A stretch of DNA of 64,000 nucleotides. Origin: Eledone cirrhosa (Eukaryota > Mollusca > Cephalopoda > Octopoda > Eledonidae). Positions 46,248 through 56,165 of this stretch are shown here, piece after piece (position 1 is the stretch's first letter; the number at the start of each line of letters is the position of its first letter). The stretch is taken from NCBI GenBank assembly GCA_964016885.1, contig OZ024742.1, forward strand, positions 118,092,323 through 118,156,322, in the 5' to 3' direction. The notes below the pieces were generated by a model. The model had not been told where the DNA came from and ran no database searches. It saw only the letters and a program-made list of their open reading frames with translations. The position numbers and the translations under genes are program-made.

Positions 46248-46437
46248 AAGGGCGGTAGATTGGCAGTATCGGTAGAGGGTCGGACGCCATGCTTTGCAGC
46301 AAAGAGTTACGGTCCTTTATGGTCTGAGTTCAAATCCCGCCGAGGTTAACTTTGCCTTTCATCCTTACAGGGTCGATAAAATAAAGTACCAGTAATACAC
46401 TGGGTATTTGCTGGCCTTGTGCCAAAAGTAGAAACAA
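46248..46437 (+). mobile_element. Core-type SINE, full length, tandem to the previous
   Basis: GGGCGGTAGATTGGCAGTAT head to TGCTGGCCTTGTGCCAAAAG tail. Confidence 0.92.
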
Positions 46438-46659
46438 TTATTATTATTGGTCTGTTCTGACGTCTTTTTGCTCGCTCCCAGTAAGTCGCTTTATTTACCT
46501 GTTATAATTATTTGTTGTTTAATTTTTATTGTTGTGTAAGGGATATAAGCCATTGGACTTTGCCCTGTGAAGGGGAAAGTATAATATTTGGGCCTTTTGG
46601 TCCAAATATTTGAATAATATTTGAATATTTTATTTAAAAATTTTTTTTTTTAAATCATG

Positions 46660-47880
46660 GCTGAGCCACGCACCCCCAAGCAATATGTCTGCTGTCGTGT
46701 GACAACAGCGTAAAAGTTGAGAGGAGGGTTACAGGAATTGATACAACAAACACCACCACAAACAACGTGAACAAAAACAACACTGAAAAGACTAATTTTA
46801 AAAAAATGACCACACCAACTACAACAATAATAGTGACAACCAAAATACAGACAACAGAAAAAAATGACAACAAATGCAACAACGATATTAACACCACTAA
46901 CAAGAAAATAAACAACGACAACACCAACAGCAACAATACAAATTGCACCGAAAACAACAACAACGGTGGCACCAAAAACACAACCAACTACAACAGTGAT
47001 AACAGCAACAACACCAACAACACCGTTTGTAGCAGTAGCAACAGCAACAGCACCAACAACAAGACGAGTAGCAGCAGTAGCGGCAGCAATCATGGTGCCG
47101 CTGAAAAAGGGGCCATATCTTTTGCAGGTGTGGCCCGAACTATAGAGACAGTGCTAGTCATGGAGGAGGAGATGGCAGTCGCAAGAGCCATGGTGACAAG
47201 AAATGACAATAGAGTTTCCCTGAAACCTCCACCCGATTTCTTCAAAACCAGCAGCTGCGCCCGGTAACTTACCGCACCGTAAACAAAATGTCACAACGGA
47301 TGGAGAGAGCCACGGAGGCTCAAATTCAAAAGGCCTTTGGGTTCGTCTGGGAGCGCAAAACCCACATCACCCGAGGCCACAGTAGACGTACTTTTCGCCA
47401 CCCACCAAGAGGCGAAGTCTCACTTTTTGGAAACCTTAAAGAGTGAGGAGATAGTCTTGGTGCCCTCCTACTGCGGGCAGAAAATTGTGAGGGTCAAAGT
47501 GACCAGGTCCCGCCCGAAGTGCCCATACCTTGGCTGGCCGCGTCTGTACTTGCTGGGGTCGAGGAGAAGACTACCATACTGCAAATACAGAGAATGGGAA
47601 GAGAGAATGGTCAGAAATAGGCATGCAAATGCTAATAAAAACTGACCAGGGGTGTATCGAGGCCATCCCAGATATCATAGACCTCGAGGAAGGACTCCAA
47701 CTCCCTATAAGTGTGGAAGGAAGGCACCCGAAGTGCTATCTCTGTGGGCAGAAGGGTCACCTCAGTGCCTTCTGCCCGCAGAAGACAGCCAAGAAGAGGG
47801 CCCTCTCCTCCCGACGCCTGATCCGCTGCTACCAAGAGCAGGGAAGACAACAGAGGCAGAAGACCTTTCCATGGTGAGTA
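46660..47880 (+). pseudogene. ORF1 (gag-like, CCHC knuckle) of the Tx1/L1-like LINE, frameshifted
   Basis: A first piece (46767-47267, 166 codons) is an extreme Asn/Thr/Ser-rich stretch followed by a normal segment with ISFAGVARTIETVLVMEEEM. Then a second frame (to 47645) has VDVLFATHQEAKSHFLETLK and EEIVLVPSYCGQKIVRVKV, and a third (47530-47877) has MQMLIKTDQGCIEAIPDI, VEGRHPKCYLCGQKGHLSAFCP. The CCHC knuckle is C-x2-C-x4-H-x4-C. Such ORF1 proteins bind the element RNA. At least two frameshifts (near 47270-47330 and 47540) separate the pieces. Confidence 0.7.
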
Positions 47881-48339
47881 GGAGGGCAACGTCCGTGGCA
47901 CCCATACCAAGGCCACGGACAACTAAAACAGCGGCAACAGTGGCGGCAACACCAACAGTCGCAGTAGCTACACCGGCTGCAAAATCGCCGGAGCGGGCTC
48001 CACTACCACCACCAACAGCAGTGGAGCTCATACCCCTCCCAGACGCCACGGAATGCGACATGGAGTATGATGCGGGAGGGAAGTGGCAAACGGTGTGCCA
48101 CAAAAAAAAAAAAAGACCCCTTAACTTCACCCTCCAAAAGCGAAGGCAAACAAAGACGGGCAAAGGCTGCAAGGAGACTTGCAGCAACACCACCACCATC
48201 ACCTCCACAAGCATCACCACCAACAACAACCACACCACCACCAGCATCACCAAAAATACCAACATCGCAAACACAACAAAGCACACACCCAACAGCAACA
48301 ACAAGAAAACAGCAATAAAACCACCCCTCTCGCCAAAAG

Positions 48340-48698
48340 GTACACAGCCATAAAGATTTTGACCAAGGTGTTAACGAAAAGGTTGGAGCTTGTCGTCGAC
48401 GATTTGGTTGGGGAGGCGCAAACTTGTGCAATCCCAACCAGGTCCATATATGACACCCTCCACCTCATGCGATACATCATAGAGAGGGTTGGGTGTAAAC
48501 CTGGATTCGGTGGAGCTCTGATCAATTTGGAACAATCGAAAGCATTCAATAGAATCGACCATCGGTACCTGGAGGCTGTCCTCAAGGCAGCTGGCTTCCG
48601 CCGCGTCTTCAGAAGCTGGATCGCTGCAATGCACAGCGGCATCTGCTCGGTGGTCAAAGTTAACGGTCACCTCTCAGAACCGTTTCAGATCCCCTGAT
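48340..48698 (+). pseudogene. RT fragment of the Tx1/L1-like LINE
   Basis: In the frame to 48697: AIKILTKVLTKRLELVVDDL, EAQTCAIPTRSIYDTLHLMR, GGALINLEQSKAFNRIDHRY (motif A with QSKAFNR), FRSWIAAMHSGICSVVKVNG. It stops just before the expected QGCPLSP motif B; the YADD motif is absent. Upstream (48070-48310) the sequence is low-complexity His/Thr/Asn codons where an endonuclease should be. Confidence 0.75.
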
Positions 48699-49389
48699 CG
48701 TAGAGGGGATAGGTTCCGTTAGTAAGGCGGTCCACCTGCGTTCTCTCTACGTGGAGGGGTGGGCATGCCATGGCTAATGATGCACCGACACAACATCTCC
48801 AGATGTTCTGCCTAAATGGTGAACAGGTGTGGTCACCGTTTTTCCCACGGGCCTTTCCACAGCTCGTCTCTTTGACTGAGCTGCAGTCCTGGGTTGAAGA
48901 GACCGAGACTGGCTGACTGGCATCTGAAATGTTACCATGCACTCGCTGCCCTCTACCAGGCGAGCAATGTGATCAGTGGAACTTCTACTCACGTGTTCTT
49001 TAGAAGATTAGTGTTGGGCAAGTGCGATGAGGCTCTGGGTGTCGACGATGTCGAACTGACCAGTCTGTTCCGGAGTACTTTCGAGTCGGTGTCGATGGAT
49101 AACTTCCAGAAATCCCTCGCTTGGCAGTGCTACCGGGGGAGCACTGCCGGTTCAAGATAAACTCTACAGGCACGGAAGTGCTGTCACACGGGCCTGCCCG
49201 AGAAGTTCACAGAGCGACAGAACAGTTCTACGCGCACTCGTCCAGTGTCCGTGCAGTTATATCGAACAGCTGAAGTTACGTGTAGAACGGATCCAGCTAT
49301 CTACCGAGTCCATAGTGAAGAACGACCTGCCGCTTTCTTTTGGCCCGGAAGGGCAGGCAATTTTCCTCTGTCTAGTGGCAATAGTGAAA

Positions 49390-49590
49390 GAGGTTGTATG
49401 GTGATAGGACTGAAGACAGACACTTTTCTCTTCGGCCAATCCCTCATCAACCTTTTCAAGTTTCACTTAGGAAGTTAAGGGTGGAGAGGGAAGTGCTGCC
49501 ACCCCACACCTCCAGTACATTTGATAAACGGTGGGTGAATGTGGCGAGAATGGCCCGTGTGAGTGGGCCTACTCTGATCATGGGCCTGTA
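49390..49590 (+). pseudogene. ORF2 C-terminus of the Tx1/L1-like LINE
   Basis: KTDTFLFGQSLINLFKFHLG in one frame, then LRKLRVEREVLPPHTSSTF and WVNVARMARVSGPTLIMGL in another, matching 45590-45760 piece by piece. One frameshift separates them. Confidence 0.65.
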
Positions 49591-50194
49591 GGCTGGTGAA
49601 TTTGAGGAGGAGAGGGGTGCCCTTCCCGGGTACCCTCCAAGCGTCGGGTGGTTCGTGATTGGTGTGGTACCTGAGTCAACCCTGGGTGGTTATCCCCCTT
49701 ATTGGGGTAGTTCTGTTGTTTTTAATTTTCTTGTTTATTGTTACTGTTTTCATTTTTTTCCTCGTATTTTGTGTAAAACCCCCACTGTCGCTGTCTATTG
49801 TATTGTCCCTTATATGTAGGCCCATGTGGCCAATAAATGAGACAAGTAGTAGTAATAGTAGTAGTTGTTGTTGTTGTTGTAGTAATATGTTAGAGTGATC
49901 CCGGTACTTGATTGATAATCCATTATCGACAAGATTTTCATTTTCCAAAATTTTCTCCCGGTCGATATTCCTGGCTTCTTATTTCTAGATTGAAGCACCT
50001 CTAGATCATCTAATAATTGGAAAAATACTCTCAGTTACTGAAATACAATATAGAAAGCCTACCTTTAGTGTATTTAATATGCAGAATGCACTCCTGCGGT
50101 ACTTTCTCTCAGCTTTGTTGTAGATATTCATAATGAGTATCATTCCATTGCCTTTTTTTTCTCTATGTATACTAATCCTTTGTACGTCTTGCCA

Positions 50195-50290
50195 ACTGAG
50201 AAAACTAGACTTCGCTGAGGAAATCTAATAAGATCGAAACGTGTGCGTTGCTTTTGCTCACCAGTTTATTTTAAGAACAAGATCGAATTT
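50195..50290 (+). repeat. Hammerhead-like retroelement tail, degenerate
   Basis: CTGAGGA, then ATCT-AATA-AGAT, then GAAACG; GAAA is followed by CG-TGTG-CG-TT, a plausible stem III. Stem I strands do not pair, so at best a decayed hammerhead. Text after it resembles Penelope-like 3' ends. Confidence 0.4.
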
Positions 50291-50571
50291 TTACTGCATC
50301 ATTTTTATTTCCCCAAAATATCGCTTGGCTGACATGACTGGAGTTATCTCCTTCACTGTTTGGTTTTAAACATCTATATAAATTTTGTCTACCAATATCA
50401 AAAATAATCTTAGTTAAACAAGGTTTTTTAACCCACTATATTACACATGAGATCTTAACGTGTGTGTATTTAGTATACAGAACGTTCCACTAAGACATTT
50501 ACCCTCAGTCTTACTATTTCATAACCCCGGACAGTTAAAAATTTGCTTGAACTCAGGGTGTAAAATAATAA

Positions 50572-50757
50572 TTGTTTCTACTTTTGGCACAAGGCCAGCA
50601 ATTCACCAGTACATTACTGGTACTTTATTTTATCGACCCCGTAACGATGAAAGGCAAAGTTAACTTCGGCGGGATTTGAACTCAGAATGGCAAGGGCCGT
50701 AACTCTATGCGTCAAAGCATGACGTCCGACCTTCTACCGATACTGCCAATCGACCGC
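50572..50757 (-). mobile_element. Core-type SINE, full length
   Basis: TTTGGCACAAGGCCAGCAATT, GCGGGATTTGAACTCAGAATG, TACCGATACTGCCAATCGACC. Confidence 0.9.
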
Positions 50758-50774
50758 CAGGGTGTAAAATAATA

Positions 50775-50850
50775 ATTGTTTCTATTTTAGGCACAAGGCC
50801 AGCAATTACCCAGTACATTACTGGTACTTTATTTTATCGACCCCATAATA
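50775..50850 (-). mobile_element. Core-type SINE, tail only
   Basis: TTAGGCACAAGGCCAGCAATT to TTATCGACCCCATAA; head missing. Confidence 0.85.
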
Positions 50851-50854
50851 ATGG

Positions 50855-51058
50855 TCTCAAATTTGGGTACAAAGCCACCAATTTTAGGGAGAAGGGAATG
50901 TGATTAAACTCAACCAATTCTTGACTGGTACTTTATTTTATCACCCAAGCTAAATTTGACCTCAATGGAATTTGAAAACAGGATGTAAAGAGCCAAAAGA
51001 AATACTTCAAAGAATTTCTTTCAGTGTTATAACAATTCTGCCATTCTACCACACTAGG
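50855..51058 (-). mobile_element. Diverged core-type SINE
   Basis: TTGGGTACAAAGCCACCAATT, GACTGGTACTTTATTTTATC, CAATTCTGCCATTCTACC. Confidence 0.7.
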
Positions 51059-51541
51059 ACGTAATTTAACAACAAACTTTAAGGTTTAAATGACACCTCT
51101 CCTGGCTATTACTTTAGCTTACGTTGCGGTCAATGACTCAAATTTAGCAACACAATAAGCAAATTGTGGCTTATATATCGAAATATTCTTGTTTTATATT
51201 CCAAGTAACAGTGTGTCACTTGATATGAGGTTTATTTACAACTGTATTCATACTGAAATTTACATCTAATCTCTCACTTTTCAGAAAAAAACACTAACAG
51301 GTTATCAACTTTGCTCAAATAATTTTAGGCGATATAAATGCAGTCCTCTACGCATTCAACGATTGAATAAAATTATTCTTTTGAGGACTGATATAAGATG
51401 GAATGCAGAACACACCAGTCACTCTATTCTGAATAATGCTTGTATGTCATGTTTTGTACACACGTTTCAAAAATACAAAAATATTTAAAAGTGCATGCAC
51501 GTGTGGTTAAGATGTTTGTTGCTACACGGACGTGCGTTCGT

Positions 51542-51542
51542 G

Positions 51543-51576
<34 letters not shown>

Positions 51577-51607
51577 TATATATATACATACATACACACA
51601 CACACAC

Positions 51608-51642
<35 letters not shown>

Positions 51643-51700
51643 CACATATATGTACATATGTGTGAATGTGTGTGGTTCAGTGTGTCTGTATATATGTATA
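51542..51700. repeat. (TA)n/(CA)n microsatellite
   Basis: Alternating TA and CA runs. Confidence 0.92.
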
Positions 51701-51924
51701 TATGTCTTACTTCCTAGACCACATACCAAATTAAACCGCACAGGAAATCCTTTTGCCTATGTTTTATTTTTATTATTATCAAGTATTAACCTTTAACAAT
51801 TAAAATGTAATCTCATCTTTACATTTCCTACAACGAGCTTGACAAAGTATTACCGTCACCGACCGCCACTAAGTAAACAAAATATTGTTTGTATCAGAAA
51901 CTTTATATTATCAAGCTCGTGGTA

Positions 51925-52097
51925 AGTGTATAGTTACGTCCCTTTACGATCTGAGTTCAAATCCGGGCGAGGTTTTATCGACCCCGTAAGGATGAAAGGC
52001 AAAGTTAACCTCGGCGGGATTTGAACTCAGAATGGCAAGGGCCGTAACTCTATGCGTCAAAGCATGGCGTCCGACCCTCTACCGATACTGCCAATCC
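51925..52097. mobile_element. Chimeric inverted SINE pair
   Basis: A plus-strand SINE head piece (to 51973, GAGTTCAAATCCGGGCGAGG) is joined directly to a minus-strand SINE (51974-52097, TTTATCGACCCCGTAAGG to CCGATACTGCCAATCC). Both include a B box in opposite directions. Confidence 0.85.
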
Positions 52098-52179
52098 AAA
52101 TGATAACGAATTATTCGATAAGTAATTCCTTAAAAAATTTGTAAAACCAGTTTAAATTATATAGTTTTATATATATATA

Positions 52180-53668
52180 TCCTCGCCCTCCTTGTCACCA
52201 CCCTCCCCTCCCACATCTCCGACACCAACCACGCCCTGCGCCTTTTCGACTCCTTCACCTACCCACCCGGCCCACAGCCCTTCTTCTTCACCCCAGACAT
52301 CAAGTCCCTCTATACCGTCATCCCCCACGCCTACGGCCTACGTGCCCTCAAGCACTACCTCGACCTTCGCCCCTCCCCCATCTCCTCCACCCCACCCCCT
52401 TCGCCTCGCCGAGCTGGTCCTCACCCTCAAATTTTCTCCTTCTCGGGTGAGTTTTACCAACAGGTCACGGGGGTAGCCATGGGTACAAGAATGGGCCCAA
52501 ACTATGCCAATCTTTTTGTTGGCCATGTTGAGGCCCAAATCTTTGCCCAATATACCGGCCCCACGCCCGAACTGTACGGTCGTTACATCGACGACTGTAT
52601 CGGAGCCACGACCCTCACCCGAGAACAGCTCGACTCCTTTCTCTCTTTCTTCTGCTCCTTCCACCCCTCCCTCCACTTTACCACCTATATCTCCACCACC
52701 CACGTCCACTTCTTAGACATCTCCGTCGCCTTCGACCCCTCCCACCACTCCCTCGTCACCTCCGCCTTCTTCAAACCCACCGACTCCCACTTCTACCTCG
52801 ACTTCACCTCTTCCCACTCCACACACACTAAACACTCTATTCCCTACTCCCAACTCCTCAGGATCCGCCGCCTCTGTAGCCGAGATGCTGACTTTGAGTC
52901 CCTGGCCCTTTCCCTAGTTAGCCATTTCATCCGCAGAGGTTACCTCCCCTCTCTCGTCCACACCGCTCTCACCCGCGCCCGTGCTGTCCACCGCTCCACC
53001 ACCCTCACCCCACGCCACCGCACACCCACCCACCGTCTCCCCTTCCCCATCACCTACCACCCCTCCACCATACCCCTCCACCGCACCATCCTCCGCCTCT
53101 TCCGACGCCTCCAGTCCGACCCCTCCACCACCCACATCTTCCCAGCCCCACCACTCCCCTCCTTCAAACGCGCACGCAATCTCCGCACCCTCCTCGTCCA
53201 CATCTCCCCCCCCCCGGTTCCCTTCCCTGTTCCAGGCCCCGCTGCAACACCTGTCCCCACATCACCAACACCACCACTTTCCAGGGTCCCAACGGCCACT
53301 CTCTCTCTGTCCGGCATGCCTTCCGCTGCACCTCCTCCAACCTAGTCTACGGACTTCGCTGCATGGAGTGCAGCGCGACCTACGTCGGACAGACTGGACG
53401 TCGCCTGGCGGACAGGTTTACTGAACACCTCCGAGATATTCGTCTCGGTGGTAGTTCCCCCATCGCCCACCACTTTGGTGCCCCTGGACATTCCGCACAC
53501 CACCTCAGTCTGTGGCCTACTCCAATGCCACGGAACACCCACCACTCTCCTCAGGGTCGAACAACGAACCATCTTCACTCTACAGACCCACACTCCCCCC
53601 GGCCTGAACTCCCCACCCTTATTCCTTTAGCCTTCGACCGCCCCTCCCCCACACATATCCCCCACTAA
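52180..53668 (+). pseudogene. Penelope-type reverse transcriptase plus GIY-YIG endonuclease
   Basis: RT motifs in order: FFFTPDIKSLYTVIPHAYGL (motif A region), LAELVLTL, EFYQQVTGVAMGTRMGPNYA (motif B), ELYGRYIDDCIGA (motif C, RYIDD), VHFLDISVAFD. Then a proline-rich stretch, CNTCPHIT, and the nuclease GLRCMECSATYVGQTGRRLA with DRFTEHLRDI and SPIAHHFG. GLRC...YVGQTGR is the GIY-YIG core with its arginine. The main open piece is 52479-53345 (288 codons); the GIY-YIG piece is 53363-53668. Breaks fall near 52390, 52440 and in an 11-base C run near 53206-53216. The RT catalytic pair is intact. The motifs match canonical Penelope/Neptune-type elements. Confidence 0.87.
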
Positions 53669-53669
53669 C

Positions 53670-55105
53670 ACCACTAACACACCCCTCCTTTTCAACGCCC
53701 ACCCCACAACTAACAATACTAGCACCTCCACCCCACACGCCCGACCACCCTTCCCCAACTAACATACTAACATCCCTCCCTTCTTCCCCCCCTCCTTATC
53801 ACACGCACACACCCACCGGTACATATATACACGCGCTCACACTAAACACACACCCTACTACCACCACTAACCCTCACCCCCACACATCCACCCCACCACC
53901 CGCAACTAACATCACTAACACCCCCCGACCCCAAGCACACGAACACAGACACCCACTTACACCACCCACTCTACACGCAACTAACATCACTAACACCCCC
54001 CAACCTTACGCACACGAACACACACACCCTCTTACACCACCCACTCTACACACCCTACCACCACTGACCCCCATTCACACCCGTATTCAACCCTTTCTCC
54101 ACCTCCAGTATACTAACACCCACTAACACCTCCTTCACCACATACACACTCATCCAAACACGCACACACACACCAGTACACTACACCCCCTCCATCGGCT
54201 CCCACACCCTTCTCTCTCCGCTCCACCCACACCCTTTCACACACACACACACATCCCACTAACACCACTACTAATACATACACACACCCTCCCCACTCCA
54301 ACTTTCACACCTACCCATCCTCTTCCCTGTCCACCGCACCTCCGCACAAACTGACACACCGACTTTCTTCACTTACCATTCTACCCTACTGCTGTTATGC
54401 CCTTATCTCTGACCACCTCCCCGCACACACAGACACACAACCCTCCTCCTGCCTTGACCCTCTGACCACTTCCTGTTGCGCGCGCACCCCACACCTCCCC
54501 TCTTCCGACCAATCTCTTCACGGATTACACATATGTGAACATCGATCCCTAGAATCCACCACATCCCAAGGATATTACTCAGCATCCACAACGTCGTCCA
54601 TGGAACTACCTTAAGGACTCATCCACTGACATACACCCCCAAAAAATGTGTTGCCCCACACGCCACCTACATCCACAACATCATAAACACCACACACACA
54701 CGTGCGTACCACCACATATTTACACATTCAGCCTCCGGAATCCTCTCCCCCCACCCTTCTATCCACACACGCACACACACTCCGACCTACACCCCACCCC
54801 ATTCACACCTCTTCCTGAACATGCAACCCCGTTCTTCCCACAACCCTTGCTTTCACATACACACACACACACACGTACACCTACACACACACACCACCTT
54901 CTACCCTCCCCGCTAGGACACCCCGCCTCCCTCTCCCCACTCCACCCTTCCACCACCTGTTTTACTTCATGTGTATTTTTATTTTTATTTTTATCATGCT
55001 TTTATATTTAATTTCATTTGTACCGTTTCCTCTCACCCCCTTTTATCTATATGTCTCTCCACCACTCCCCGACACACCCTTGGAACTCTCTTCCCACACA
55101 CTTTT
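53670..55105 (+). other. C/A-rich 3' UTR of element G
   Basis: Almost G-free on the plus strand, with many CACACA, CCACC and CACTAACACC motifs, the last recurring irregularly (53668-54270). ORFs here are low-complexity translation. No separate gene seen. Confidence 0.7.
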
Positions 55106-55107
55106 CA

Positions 55108-55150
55108 CCTGAAGAAGGGCTTATGCCCGAAACGTCGTTCCCCACCACCA
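55108..55150 (+). ncRNA. Hammerhead-like core at the 3' end of element G
   Basis: CTGAAGA, then A-GGGC-TTAT-GCCC (four-pair stem with an extra A), then GAAACG. The core letters fit CUGANGA/GAAA. Stem III (ACGTCGT) would have a one-base loop and stem I does not pair, so a relic or a ribozyme-derived motif. Confidence 0.4.
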
Positions 55151-55232
55151 CACCACCACTCCACTCTCAAGAGCGTGAAACTAATAAACCTTTGTTCGTA
55201 CTGCCTCTCTGTTTTGTTCCCGTTCAATTTTT

Positions 55233-55237
<5 letters not shown>

Positions 55238-55264
<27 letters not shown>
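55238..55264. repeat. (TA)n
   Basis: Sits between the end of element G and the next repeat. Confidence 0.9.
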
Positions 55265-55266
<2 letters not shown>

Positions 55267-55267
55267 T

Positions 55268-55400
55268 ATAAAAATGGCTTCTACAGGACTAGAACCGTCT
55301 CAATAGAAGGAAATCATCAAATATTAAGTATTTATACTCTGCAATGTATTGAGTACCTTACTTACTGTGGTTACACTCGATTGAACCCGGGATACACATA
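55268..55400. repeat. Single-arm relative of the 18314-18500 palindromic element
   Basis: AAATGGCTTCTACAGGACTAG, GAAGGAAATCATCAAATATT, then TATTGAGTACCTTACTTACTG and GATTGAACCCGGGATACAC. Only one arm is present. Confidence 0.82.
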
Positions 55401-55404
55401 TCTA

Positions 55405-55457
<53 letters not shown>

Positions 55458-55469
55458 CTCTCTCTCTCC

Positions 55470-55558
<89 letters not shown>
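55400..55558. repeat. (CT)n/(CTAT)n then (TA)n
   Basis: CTCTCT, CTAT units, CTCTCT, then TA to 55557. Confidence 0.95.
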
Positions 55559-55559
<1 letters not shown>

Positions 55560-55626
55560 CGAAGGAAATGTGTCCAGAATTAGCCGTCGAAACGGCTTGA
55601 GCTCAGCCGTCGGGGTCTTACTTGTT

Positions 55627-55682
<56 letters not shown>
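55559..55682. repeat. ~70-bp unit between (TA)n tracts with a GAAAC hairpin
   Basis: 55559-55630 holds GCCGTCGAAACGGCTTGAG and CTCAGCCGTCGGGG; GAAAC followed by CGGC...GCCG and TC looks like GAAA-stem III-UC of a hammerhead, but no CUGANGA core is seen. (TA)n follows to 55682. Confidence 0.6.
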
Positions 55683-55749
55683 TATTGAAGTTTCCGTTGA
55701 AAATTGAAAAAGTCAGAGGAATAAAGAGTGCTCTATGTAAGTTACACAG

Positions 55750-55960
55750 CTAAATATTTAATGTATAATAGACAATACAGTATAATTACCTCATTACCAG
55801 AGGTTTCCCGAACAAGACGAATACAAGACACGTCCTCATTCGTTCGTCAGACAATTGCCTTGTCTGACGAACGAATGAGGACATGTCTTGTATTCGTCTT
55901 GTTCGGGAAACCTCTGCTAATGAGGTAATTATACTGTATTGTTTATTATACATTAAATAT
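55750..55960. repeat. Palindrome with ~100-bp arms and hammerhead-like cores in each arm
   Basis: Arms about 55752-55854 and 55860-55960 meet around TTGCC. Each arm read outward gives TTGTCTGACGA, then the GTTCGGGAAACCTCTG stretch, then GAGGTAATTATAC. Confidence 0.92.
55859..55932 (+). ncRNA. Hammerhead candidate in the right arm of the palindrome
   Basis: CTGACGA (55864-55870) fits CUGANGA; GAAA at 55907-55910; stem III ACCTC (55910-55914) pairs with GAGGT (55922-55926), loop TGCTAAT minus ends; UA (55926-55927) is the predicted cleavage site. Stem II is only CGAA/TTCG near the core, and stem I is weak. The left arm holds the inverted equivalent. Confidence 0.35.
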
Positions 55961-55961
55961 A

Positions 55962-56165
55962 TATATATATACATACATATATACATGACATGATAGCAGC
56001 CCCCTCCTTTTCGAGTATGGCCATTGCACGATAAAAAAAACATAATAATAACAATAATAATAATAACAACAATAATAATAACGAGAACAACAACAATAAT
56101 AATATACATACATATATATACACACACACGCGCACACACATAAACATATCTACACACACACGATA
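55962..56165. repeat. (TA)n/(ACAT)n, LINE end fragment and (AAT)n/(CA)n
   Basis: A TACATACAT run is followed by GATAGCAGCCCCCTCC...TTTCGAGTATGGCC, which resembles the start of the zinc-finger LINE 3' ends at 38227 and 57508. AAT-rich and CA microsatellites follow. Confidence 0.6.

Larger units (their letters stand above)
46447..49858 (+). mobile_element. Tx1/L1-like LINE, copy 1, internally deleted
   Basis: Order: 5' UTR (about 46447-46660), ORF1 (46660-47880), an ACA/ACC-rich linker, an RT fragment (48340-48698), a degraded middle, the ORF2 C-terminus (49390-49590) and a 3' UTR ending ATGTGGCCAATAAATGAG (49828-49845) with a TAG-rich tail. Most of the RT palm and the endonuclease are missing. 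RT resemblance to Tx1-type L1 elements is from family knowledge. Confidence 0.75.
52165..55236 (+). mobile_element. Penelope-like retroelement G (C-rich), 5'-truncated
   Basis: Coding part 52180-53668, then ~1.4 kb of CA/CCACC-rich 3' UTR and a tail with CCTGAAGAAGGGC-TTAT-GCCCGAAACG (55112-55138), ending at a (TA)n tract at 55238. The 5' end also adjoins a short TA run (52168-52181). Strongly C-biased codons set it apart from the AT-rich surroundings. Confidence 0.88.

Noticed and set aside
46022..46437. Functional tRNA genes in SINE heads
   Set aside because: B boxes are present but the heads lack a credible cloverleaf and continue into the SINE core.
54103..54956. Several 60-120 codon ORFs in the C-rich region
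   Set aside because: Low-complexity Cys/Val/Gly or Pro/Thr/His translations of a CA-rich 3' UTR.
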